A stretch of DNA of 7,354 nucleotides. Source: CAYSTL01 sp964516805. Its GTDB lineage: Archaea > Thermoplasmatota > Thermoplasmata > Halarchaeoplasmatales > Halarchaeoplasmataceae. Under the pieces are notes generated by a model. That model was given only the letters and a program-made list of their open reading frames with translations, was not told the DNA's origin and searched no databases. The number at the start of each line of letters is the position of its first letter. The first letter of the stretch is position 1. The stretch is from positions 1 to 7,354 of the forward strand of contig CAZEXI010000076.1 in NCBI GenBank assembly GCA_964516805.1. Direction: 5' to 3'. This document shows, piece after piece, positions 1 through 6,026 of this stretch. The position numbers and the translations under genes were made by a program.

Positions 1-50
1 TTGTCCATAAGTTTCTGTGCTTTCTGAATATTTTTCTCTTTTCTTCCCAT
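1..50 (-). CDS. fusA: Elongation factor 2, N-terminal fragment (cut by window edge)
   Basis: Only the first 16 codons are present, reading MGRKEKNIQKAQKLMD, and the gene runs off the left edge. Archaeal EF-2 is the GTPase that moves tRNA and mRNA through the ribosome. Its proteins commonly begin MGRKE/MGRRE followed by a short helix before the first GTP-binding loop, which lies outside this window. The call rests on this start and on position: it follows rps12 and rps7, the standard archaeal order. The ATG lies 19 bases after the rps7 stop. A GGTGAT Shine-Dalgarno site (56-61) sits 5 bases before it, so the start is well supported. No GTPase motif can be seen, so identity depends on context. 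Confidence 0.8.
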   Translation of the reverse strand, partial: MGRKEKNIQKAQKLMD

Positions 51-69
51 TAAAAATCACCAAAAAAAT

Positions 70-708
70 CTATCTTGCAGATTGTGCCATTCTTTCAATT
101 TCTTCTTTTTTAGATATGGCGAAACTATTTTTATCATTCTTTGAAGCTTTCATCAATTCATCAGCTAAACAAGCTGCTATGTTATTGTTATTTTTATAAG
201 AAGCTTTGACTGCTCCTTTGGTTATATTCTGTAATGCATGTGAAATCCTTCTTGCTGGTGATACATCTACGGCTTTTGGTACCGATATACCACCATATGT
301 AATCCTTGTTGTTTCCTCTCTAGGAGACGAGTTTTCAATCGCTCTCACAAGTACTTCAACTGGATTCTGTTCTGTTTTTTCATGAATGATATCCATTGCT
401 TCTCTTACAGTGTTGTAAGCTTTTGTTTTCTTACCAGTATATTCTTCAGTTTTCATCATATTGTTGATAACTCTTTCGATTATACTGACTTCCTCTTTCC
501 CGAATCTCTTATTTGCATGGGATCCTCCACTATGTGGGAGCAGTATAGGAAGCAGATTCACATACTTCTTAAGACCTCTATCTTTAACTTCTACTTCTTT
601 CATATCATATTTATCAAAAAGTAAAGGCATATCAAGTGATTCATAAAGTTCCTGTTTTTTTATCTGGTCTTCTGTCATGTCTTCTTTTTCTTCTACATCT
701 TCAGCCAT
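70..708 (-). CDS. rps7: 30S ribosomal protein S7 (uS7), archaeal type
   Basis: This 212-residue protein binds the 3' major domain of 16S rRNA and helps form the head of the small subunit near the exit-site tRNA. The archaeal hallmark block is clear at about residues 126-165: NSSPREETTRITYGGI, followed by SVPKAVDVSPARRI and ALQNITKGA. The C-terminal SFAISKKEEIERMAQSAR is also typical. An acidic N-terminal stretch (MAEDVEEKEDM) precedes the core, and overall length fits archaeal uS7 rather than the shorter bacterial form. The ATG is preceded by a perfect GGAGGT site 6 bases away (715-720). The gene starts 17 bases after rps12 ends and is surely co-transcribed with it and with EF-2 downstream. 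Nothing looks damaged. Confidence 0.97.
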   Translation of the reverse strand: MAEDVEEKEDMTEDQIKKQELYESLDMPLLFDKYDMKEVEVKDRGLKKYVNLLPILLPHSGGSHANKRFGKEEVSIIERVINNMMKTEEYTGKKTKAYNTVREAMDIIHEKTEQNPVEVLVRAIENSSPREETTRITYGGISVPKAVDVSPARRISHALQNITKGAVKASYKNNNNIAACLADELMKASKNDKNSFAISKKEEIERMAQSAR

Positions 709-725
709 AAAAATACCTCCATTGT

Positions 726-1154
726 TTATCTCAAAGGTTTCTCTTTATTACCTGCAATAAGTTCTGATAAAGCAACTCTGTTAACCTTGACAACTTTATA
801 TCTAACACCAGGTATGTCACCATAAGCTTTACCTTTCATACCTCCGATCCCTTCTATCAGTACTTCGTCGTGTTCATCTATATAGCTTATAGCTCCCTCA
901 CCAGGTGCGAAAGCTGTGACTTGTCTACCATTTTTGATAAGCTGTACTTTTACACACTTTCTGATAGCAGAGTTCGGCTGTTTTGCTTCTATTCCTACTT
1001 TTTCAAGTACAATGCCTTTCCCCTGCGGAGCTCCTTCTAGAGGGTCAGTTTTCTTCTTTAAACCCAACTTTCTCCTCTTGTACTCCATGTCACTCCAGCG
1101 AAACTTTTGACGATTCTTTTTAAGTTTTCTTGCAGTATTAAGTCCATTTGGCAA
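726..1154 (-). CDS. rps12: 30S ribosomal protein S12 (uS12), archaeal type, TTG start
   Basis: uS12 sits at the decoding centre of the small subunit and affects translational accuracy. The protein carries DPLEGAPQGKGIVLEKVG, then KQPNSAIRKCVKVQLIKNG, the decoding-loop signature, then EHDEVLIEGIGG and GDIPGVRYKVVKV. It ends in EKPLR, and these blocks place it firmly in the archaeal family. There is no ATG start. The frame opens with TTG codons at 1161-1163 and at 1152-1154, and an in-frame TAA lies a little further upstream. I prefer the inner TTG (MPNGLNTARK, 142 residues). Its spacing of 9 bases from the GGAG at 1164-1167 is normal, and the protein start matches Thermoplasma-like uS12. The outer TTG would give 145 residues but directly abuts the GGAG. 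First gene of its operon here. Confidence 0.95.
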   Translation of the reverse strand: MPNGLNTARKLKKNRQKFRWSDMEYKRRKLGLKKKTDPLEGAPQGKGIVLEKVGIEAKQPNSAIRKCVKVQLIKNGRQVTAFAPGEGAISYIDEHDEVLIEGIGGMKGKAYGDIPGVRYKVVKVNRVALSELIAGNKEKPLR

Positions 1155-1163
1155 TTTAAACAA

Positions 1164-1167
1164 CTCC
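1164..1167 (-). promoter_or_regulatory. Shine-Dalgarno site that decides the rps12 start
   Basis: The minus strand reads CGGAG here, directly against the outer TTG codon (spacing 0) and 9 bases from the inner TTG at 1152-1154. A spacing of 0 is not usable in normal initiation, so this site argues for the inner TTG. No ATG or GTG start is available before the in-frame stop. Confidence 0.6.
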
Positions 1168-1217
1168 GTTGATACTTTTTAATTTTGATGAAGTAGGGTG
1201 GGCTATAAAGCTTTTGG

Positions 1218-1226
1218 TATATAAAA
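1218..1226 (-). promoter_or_regulatory. TATA box of the rps12-rps7-EF-2 operon
   Basis: The minus strand reads TTTTATATA, a good archaeal TATA box, in the 80-89 base gap between the hexuloisomerase stop (1244) and the rps12 start. Transcription would begin roughly 25 bases downstream, near 1195-1198, leaving a leader of about 40 bases. A weaker alternative (CTTTATAG) lies at 1203-1210. This implies the ribosomal operon has its own promoter, although read-through from the upstream gene pair is possible because no strong terminator separates them. Confidence 0.55.
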
Positions 1227-1243
1227 TAATGGGAAAGTAGGTA

Positions 1244-1798
1244 TTATATCAATATAGGATGCCTATATTTCATACCGTCTTCATCCTCGTCCAATTGATC
1301 CATTAAAACTGAAATCAATCCGTCCATAAATACAGCAGCGGAGTTTTCAAATATAGTTCCTAGAGGTGCAAGATATGCATCTTTTTCACTTTCAGGAACA
1401 TCTAGAGTTATAATCACATCAGCATAGTTTGCTAATGTAGATTTCGGGCTTGCAGTCAATACTATGATATCTGCTTCTACTCGTTCTGCAACAATTCCTG
1501 CTGCTTGTATAGCAGTCTGAGTTTCTCCAGTTTTGGAAACAAAGAAAACACAATCGTTATCTTTAACTGCTGGGGTTATAGTTTCACCGATGAAAAACGA
1601 GTTTAGTCCCAACTGCATCAATCTCATAGCAAAAGTTCTCCCAGCAAGTCCTGATCTTCCAGAGCCGTAAACAAAAATATTATCCGATTCGATGATCAAA
1701 TCTACTGCTTTTTTAACGTTGTCAAATTCTATATTAAAAACAGATTTCTCTATGGAATCCATTATATGATTAATAGATTCCTCAAGCCTGTTGATCAT
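1244..1798 (-). CDS. hxlB: 6-phospho-3-hexuloisomerase (SIS-domain sugar-phosphate isomerase)
   Basis: This is a 184-residue single SIS-domain protein, the normal size for the family. The enzyme interconverts D-arabino-hex-3-ulose 6-phosphate and fructose 6-phosphate. In archaea lacking the oxidative pentose phosphate route it works with hexulose-6-phosphate synthase to supply ribulose 5-phosphate; that partner is not in this window. The family blocks are visible: GSGRSGLAGRTFAMRLMQLG (45-64), GETITPA (71-77), a phosphate-loop SKTGET (88-93), APLGTIFEN (144-152) with a conserved Glu151, and a C-terminal Arg-His pair at 179-180. The loop usually reads SGSGET, so SKTGET is slightly unusual. The ATG overlaps the TGA of the upstream TIM-barrel gene (ATGA), with GAGGT 6 bases before it, indicating translational coupling. 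Another SIS sugar isomerase is possible, but the motif set fits this one best. Confidence 0.85.
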   Translation of the reverse strand: MINRLEESINHIMDSIEKSVFNIEFDNVKKAVDLIIESDNIFVYGSGRSGLAGRTFAMRLMQLGLNSFFIGETITPAVKDNDCVFFVSKTGETQTAIQAAGIVAERVEADIIVLTASPKSTLANYADVIITLDVPESEKDAYLAPLGTIFENSAAVFMDGLISVLMDQLDEDEDGMKYRHPILI

Positions 1799-2838
1799 GC
1801 TTTTACCTCTTTTTCTTGGTTCCTCAACCGTTTTCCAATCTCTCTTGTATATATCCTTTCAAATATTACTTTCATATACATCGCATCGTGTTCTTTTAAT
1901 GGTGATGTAGAAATTATATTAATATTTTCGTCGGTATCTATTAAGTAATCGACTAAATCTTCAAATTGTAAAGAACCTCTTTTGATAGGTGTTAACCTGC
2001 ATTTATCCTGTCCTCTCTGCTCTACTCCTGAAAAGTTAACATAATGATAATTAGATATGAATTTTTTACTCATATCAAAAATCTCTGCAAAATCTTCTTC
2101 AGTCTCTAATTCATATTTTCCTTCTGCTTTGATATGAGCAAAATTCAATATGGGTTTTGTACCAGAGACCTGTCTACAGACTTCTAAAACCTCATCCAGA
2201 TTACCAAAAACATCATCTCCAGTCTGAGTTTCAACACCTATTTTTATATCATTTTCGCAATTTTCATAAATCCAATCTCGTAATTCTCTTAGATTTGAAA
2301 CAACGGAATCAGTCACATCTTCACGATCCATATCCTCTTCCACTAGGCCTAAATGAGTTATCACTTCGTTTGCCTCTAATGCATCAGCCATCACAGCACC
2401 GTAGTGAAAACTTCTTTTAGATTTTTCAACTAGTTCACCTTCATCTTCTGTCAATTTCATATAATATGGTGTGTGGAGTGACATCTTGATATCTAATTCT
2501 TTACTTAAATCCGCTAGGTAAGGATATTTATGAAACTCTTCAGCAACACCACCTTTGATGGAATGTATCATATCTCCAGCTTGAAGTTGTTTGTCAAGGT
2601 CATCGACATGGACTTTTTCATAATCACGTCCTCTATTTACACCTATAACAAATTTATCAGGCACTTCTCTAGCTTTCAAATCGATCTGCTCTTCTTCTAC
2701 TGGTCTGGTTCTAACTTTTGTTCTCAGAAATTGAACTTCTAGAGCGTTCAACCCAAGTTTATGAACATCTTTTATCCCGTCTTCGAGAGTACGTCCTTTA
2801 CAGGATAGGGGGATACCGCTAGGTCCAAAACGTATCAT
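1795..2838 (-). CDS. Endonuclease IV-like TIM-barrel protein with altered metal site
   Basis: This 347-residue cytoplasmic protein has the fold of the AP endonuclease 2/xylose-isomerase-like TIM barrels (COG0648 type). The start MIRFGPSGIPLSCKGRTL and the following GLNALEVQF are typical of an archaeal 'deoxyribonuclease IV' group, whose relatives cut DNA at abasic sites using zinc. Aligned by eye to E. coli Nfo, ligands H69, H109, E145 and H182 match His122, His162, Glu203 and His235. By contrast D179 becomes Asn232 (NFAHIKA), H216 becomes Asn268 (VNFSG), the H231 region (KCRLTPI) has no His, and E261 becomes Thr311 (ISTSP). Metal-dependent nuclease or epimerase activity is therefore doubtful. 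The C-terminal 30 residues are charged. A GGAGG lies 10 bases before the ATG. The stop overlaps the hexuloisomerase start, hinting at a shared metabolic role. Fold is secure; function is unknown. Confidence 0.8.
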   Translation of the reverse strand: MIRFGPSGIPLSCKGRTLEDGIKDVHKLGLNALEVQFLRTKVRTRPVEEEQIDLKAREVPDKFVIGVNRGRDYEKVHVDDLDKQLQAGDMIHSIKGGVAEEFHKYPYLADLSKELDIKMSLHTPYYMKLTEDEGELVEKSKRSFHYGAVMADALEANEVITHLGLVEEDMDREDVTDSVVSNLRELRDWIYENCENDIKIGVETQTGDDVFGNLDEVLEVCRQVSGTKPILNFAHIKAEGKYELETEEDFAEIFDMSKKFISNYHYVNFSGVEQRGQDKCRLTPIKRGSLQFEDLVDYLIDTDENINIISTSPLKEHDAMYMKVIFERIYTREIGKRLRNQEKEVKA

Positions 2839-2893
2839 ACCTTATATTCCTCCCGATTGTAACATCTCATGACGTGTGTGATTGAAGGATACA

Positions 2894-2903
2894 ATATTTA
2901 AAT
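2894..2903 (-). promoter_or_regulatory. Probable TATA box of the TIM-barrel/hexuloisomerase pair
   Basis: The minus strand reads AAATTTAAATATTG across this point, an AT-only element in a less AT-rich surround. Transcription would start about 25 bases downstream near 2870, giving a leader of about 30 bases that contains the GGAGG at 2849-2853. It is a weaker match than the other TATA boxes in the window. Confidence 0.4.
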
Positions 2904-3046
2904 TTAATGCAGGTATCAGAGGGAAAAAAACATATACCCCTATATTTTAAATTTATAAGCGCTGCATAAAAATAATTTGAAAATATCAATTTTGTTTCTA
3001 AATAATGTTCTACACATCCTTTTATAAATATTTTTTAAAACTAAGA

Positions 3047-3054
3047 TTTATATA
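3047..3054 (+). promoter_or_regulatory. TATA box of the surface-protein gene
   Basis: TTTATATA is a strong archaeal TATA match 47 bases before the start codon. Transcription would begin near 3075-3080, leaving a leader of about 20-25 bases that includes the GGTGAT Shine-Dalgarno site (3091-3096), 4 bases before the ATG. A second AT-rich element (TTTATAAATA, 3021-3030) could be an alternative promoter. Confidence 0.6.
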
Positions 3055-3100
3055 GTTCAAAATTGTTGGGCAAATAGATATATATCATCTGGTGATATGA

Positions 3101-3187
3101 ATGAGATGGAAAAATATTATATCATTTATTTTAATCGTTTTGTTGATCACTAGCCTAATCCCATTTTCGTCTATGAATTCAAGAGCT
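3101..3187 (+). other. Signal peptide of the surface protein
   Basis: The first 29 residues begin MRWKN, continue with about 16 hydrophobic residues, and end in a polar SSMNSRA before QG. This fits a Sec signal cleaved by signal peptidase I. No lipobox cysteine is present. Confidence 0.75.
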
Positions 3188-6019
3188 CAAGGTCCTTATT
3201 CTGGAAATGTAAAAGCGATGGACAGCCAAGGTGAAGGCAAATATTACTTTAGAAATGAAGATCAACTATTTTTTGAGGTTAATATCAATGATAATGGTTC
3301 TAAAGAAAGTGAATTTATTACAATAACAGTAGAGAAGCTAAAAAATAGAACTAAGATAGAAGAAATTAGGATAAGAACAAAAGATAATGGTACATACTAT
3401 AGCTGGGAAGAAAATACTTATTTTGACCTTTCAGGATATGAATTGGGTAGTTACATACTAAATATATCTGCTCCAACTCCAGGAGATTATCAAACATCAA
3501 CTTTTGAAATCTATGAGCCAAATTACAAAAAAGGTTCAAGTATCTATACTACAGACAAATATTTTTCAAAAAAAGATCATTATTTTCAAAAAGATAGTTA
3601 TGGTGAAGTTTTGATTTGTTACAAAATTGAGCTACTTGATCAACATGGAAACCCGATGACTAGTCCTCATAGACCCACAGTAAAAGTAGATGTTAGAAAT
3701 GATGAAACATTAGAAACTTATGAAGTAAGAGTAAATACAGACGGAATAAATAAAGAATCATTTATTTTGACACATCCAAAAACTGAAGACTATCGGTTAA
3801 TATTATACGATGATAATACTAAAATTGAATATGCAAGAAGTGATCCATTTGTGATCACAGATATAAAATTTGACTCACCTAAGAAACCTGACGAATCGAT
3901 TTATACTCAGGGCGAAAATATCACGTTAGACATAACAGGGGAACTTACCGAAAGGGTTGATATTTCAATAATGAATAGATCTCATGGAAATGTCATAGGC
4001 TCATGGGATAATGTCCAATTTGAAAATGGTTCCTGGTCGACGGAATATAAAATACCAAATGGTATATTGGATGGAATATATCATGTGATTATAAAGAATA
4101 ATGAAACGAAAGAACATATTTTAGGTGTAGATTCAAAGGAAAACAAATTCAAAATTAAGAAGTATGAACTTGATATTTATACGGCTAAGGCGGCTTATAT
4201 CGCCGGAGAAGAGGTCAATGTATTGTGCATGTCTACTAACATATTGAACGGGAGTGAAGTAGAGGATGTGTCTATAGAATGGAAGGCGTCTTTGTATTAT
4301 AGCAAAGAGAACATGGAAATCAAGAATGGTACTACAGGTGAAAGTAAATTTTCTTTTTCTATCCCTGAAAACTTAACAGAAGGATTTATTAAGTTAGATG
4401 TTTGGGCCAATGACACAAAAGGGAATACAGACAATAAAAGTAAGAACATCATTATCGGAGGATTAAGAGGAACTTTACAGTTGGATAAGTATGAATATCT
4501 GAAAGGGGAAACAATTTTTGCTGAAATAAAATCATATGTTGACTATCCAAGTACTTGGGATGAGCAATCACCAGTTGAAGATGCTAATATTCAAGTTAGA
4601 CTAATTGACCCTTCAGGAAATAGATTAGAAAATTATACGACAGAAGCTGTTACCGGCGATGAAGGTGATACAATAGTTCCTATAACTTTAGATGAAAACA
4701 TTAAAACTGGAACTTATTCTTTGGAAGTAAACATCACTAAGAACAAGCAGAAAAAGATATATTCACAAGGATTAGAAGTAAAAGATCCTGAAGAAAGAAT
4801 AAAAATTATTACTGAATCTATCAGCGAGCAAAATCCTTATCATCCTGGTGAGATAGTAAATCTTTCTTTTGTAGTTAAGCAAAATTTAAAAGAAGTGAAA
4901 GATGCCAATGTTAAATATAGATTGTATTCTGAAAACAAAATATATGAATACTCATATGTTGACACCGATGATATAGAATTTAAAATACCTGATGAATTTA
5001 ATCCTTCGAAAGAGTTGAAATTGTATATCGGGGCACAGAAAGGTCAAGATGTTAAAGCAGAAAAAATAATAGAAATACCTGTTTCAGCAGGTTACATATT
5101 ATTGAATGCTGATCAAACCTATTACAAACCAGGAGATATTGTTGGATTTACCTATGAATACAATGATATGAACGAAGTAAAAAATGTAAATTATAAGATA
5201 ATCGAAGGAGAATCTTCTTACTCTTTCGATGAGGATGATTTAGTTAAATATGGTCAATTAGATTCTAATGAATTTAGTTTTACAATCCCTGAAAATCCCT
5301 CTAATTTTTATCAGGTTAAAGTTGAGCTTGTAACTTCATCTGGAAATAAGATATCCGATGATATCGAGATAGAAAGATGGAAAGGGTATGATCTAGACTT
5401 AAAATTAGTTTCAGAATCAGATTACACGAACGATATATTCAAACCAGGTGATAAACTCAAGTTCAAGTACAAGTTGATACCGAAAGGGGACTCTTCTATT
5501 CCTGATACAGTTGTTATTACATATGGATTTCCTAATTTAGGAGTTCAAAAACGTATAGAGACTACAGAGAAACAAGGGACCTTGAAATTGAAGTTGCCTG
5601 AAAGAGGTGACGGTGATTATATCTTCTCTGCAAGTTCGACATCTGGTGGAGGATACAGCTCCTACGATTATGATTCCAAAATAATAAATGTTGATGAAGA
5701 TCCATCCTGGATGGATAAAAAGGCTGTTTTTGGAATCTCGATGTTCAACCTTTTGATACTTCTAATTTCTCTGATCGCCTTGGTACTGGCAGTGATTAGC
5801 AGTTTTAAAGGGAAAGATATCGGTCTATCAAAGATGAAGAAAAAGACAAAAAAGAAGATACTAAAAAAGAAGAAAACAGAAGACGAGGGAGAGGAAGGAA
5901 AAAGTGCTGCGGAAAAAGCTCATGAATGGAGTGGTCCTGTGAAGAAAGAAACTGAAGAACCATCTGAACCATCAGAAAAAGATGAATCACAGATAGAACC
6001 TGAGGAACCTAGGTGGTAA
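3101..6019 (+). CDS. Large membrane-anchored surface protein with tandem Ig/MG2-like domains
   Basis: I do not recognise a named family for this 972-residue protein, but its architecture is clear. Residues 1-29 form a signal peptide: a Lys-bearing start, a hydrophobic core IISFILIVLLITSLI, and likely cleavage after SRA. Residues 30-874 would lie outside the cell and are beta-rich, with six regular units of about 100 residues. Each opens with a Y-x-x/P-G-E/D motif and closes with an IPEN...G-Y-like strand, as in macroglobulin (MG2)-type domains. Two more diverged units may occupy residues 40-255. Sixteen N-x-S/T sequons lie between residues 65 and 587. There are only two cysteines (173, 376), and no thioester or protease motif was seen. 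Residues 875-902 form one membrane helix, followed by a Lys-rich then Glu/Ser/Pro-rich cytoplasmic tail. The likely role is structural, adhesive or ligand-binding at the cell envelope. It appears monocistronic. Confidence 0.9.
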   Translation: MRWKNIISFILIVLLITSLIPFSSMNSRAQGPYSGNVKAMDSQGEGKYYFRNEDQLFFEVNINDNGSKESEFITITVEKLKNRTKIEEIRIRTKDNGTYYSWEENTYFDLSGYELGSYILNISAPTPGDYQTSTFEIYEPNYKKGSSIYTTDKYFSKKDHYFQKDSYGEVLICYKIELLDQHGNPMTSPHRPTVKVDVRNDETLETYEVRVNTDGINKESFILTHPKTEDYRLILYDDNTKIEYARSDPFVITDIKFDSPKKPDESIYTQGENITLDITGELTERVDISIMNRSHGNVIGSWDNVQFENGSWSTEYKIPNGILDGIYHVIIKNNETKEHILGVDSKENKFKIKKYELDIYTAKAAYIAGEEVNVLCMSTNILNGSEVEDVSIEWKASLYYSKENMEIKNGTTGESKFSFSIPENLTEGFIKLDVWANDTKGNTDNKSKNIIIGGLRGTLQLDKYEYLKGETIFAEIKSYVDYPSTWDEQSPVEDANIQVRLIDPSGNRLENYTTEAVTGDEGDTIVPITLDENIKTGTYSLEVNITKNKQKKIYSQGLEVKDPEERIKIITESISEQNPYHPGEIVNLSFVVKQNLKEVKDANVKYRLYSENKIYEYSYVDTDDIEFKIPDEFNPSKELKLYIGAQKGQDVKAEKIIEIPVSAGYILLNADQTYYKPGDIVGFTYEYNDMNEVKNVNYKIIEGESSYSFDEDDLVKYGQLDSNEFSFTIPENPSNFYQVKVELVTSSGNKISDDIEIERWKGYDLDLKLVSESDYTNDIFKPGDKLKFKYKLIPKGDSSIPDTVVITYGFPNLGVQKRIETTEKQGTLKLKLPERGDGDYIFSASSTSGGGYSSYDYDSKIINVDEDPSWMDKKAVFGISMFNLLILLISLIALVLAVISSFKGKDIGLSKMKKKTKKKILKKKKTEDEGEEGKSAAEKAHEWSGPVKKETEEPSEPSEKDESQIEPEEPRW
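3884..5698 (+). repeat. Six diverged Ig/MG2-like protein repeats
   Basis: The repeat is at protein level, not DNA level. The marker glycine of the Y-x-x-G-E/D motif falls at residues 271, 369, 469, 583, 678 and 783, so units are 95-114 residues long. Examples are YTQGENITL, YIAGEEVNV, YLKGETIFA, YHPGEIVNL, YKPGDIVGF and FKPGDKLKF. The second half of each unit carries a closing strand pair such as IPNGILDGIYHV, IPENLTEGFIKL, LDENIKTGTYSL, IPENPSNFYQV and LPERGDGDYIF. Such stalk-like tandem beta-sandwiches typically extend a protein away from the membrane. Confidence 0.8.
5723..6016 (+). other. C-terminal membrane anchor and charged cytoplasmic tail
   Basis: Residues 875-902 are an uninterrupted hydrophobic helix (core FNLLILLISLIALVLAVI). 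A dense basic stretch follows at 903-925 (KMKKKTKKKILKKKK), then an acidic, Ser/Pro-rich end (926-972, e.g. EEPSEPSEKDE). The positive residues after the helix place the tail in the cytoplasm. The basic block could bind nucleic acid, lipid head groups or an acidic partner; this is not resolvable from sequence. Confidence 0.75.
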
Positions 6020-6026
6020 AGCTCTT

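Larger units (their letters stand above)
2839..3100. other. Divergent intergenic region
   Basis: These 262 bases separate the TIM-barrel gene (minus) from the surface-protein gene (plus). They hold one likely promoter in each direction, at 2894-2903 and 3047-3054, and a very AT-rich middle. No open frame of note, tRNA or strong hairpin is seen. A short imperfect palindrome around AGCGCT (near 2958-2963) is the only GC-containing island in the AT-rich middle and could be an operator, but the symmetry is weak. Confidence 0.6.

Noticed and set aside
382..646. Two overlapping plus-strand frames inside rps7
   Set aside because: rps7 on the minus strand is certain, and these frames only reflect its complement.
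2157..2742. Plus-strand frames of 87 and 70 codons inside the TIM-barrel gene
   Set aside because: They are antisense shadows of a gene with clear family motifs. Their translations are rich in His, Phe and Ser with no conserved pattern.
2951..2970. Imperfect palindrome around AGCGCT as an operator
   Set aside because: Only the central six bases are truly symmetric; the flanks match by AT-richness. It is mentioned in the intergenic entry but not called as a site.
5831..5910. Long purine-rich tract on the plus strand
   Set aside because: It is explained by the Lys- and Glu-rich tail of the surface protein, so no separate DNA-level function is needed.
3101..6019. Surface protein as an alpha-2-macroglobulin-type protease inhibitor
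   Set aside because: The beta-sandwich motifs are similar, but there is no thioester Cys-x-x-Gln motif or bait region, and only two cysteines in the whole protein.
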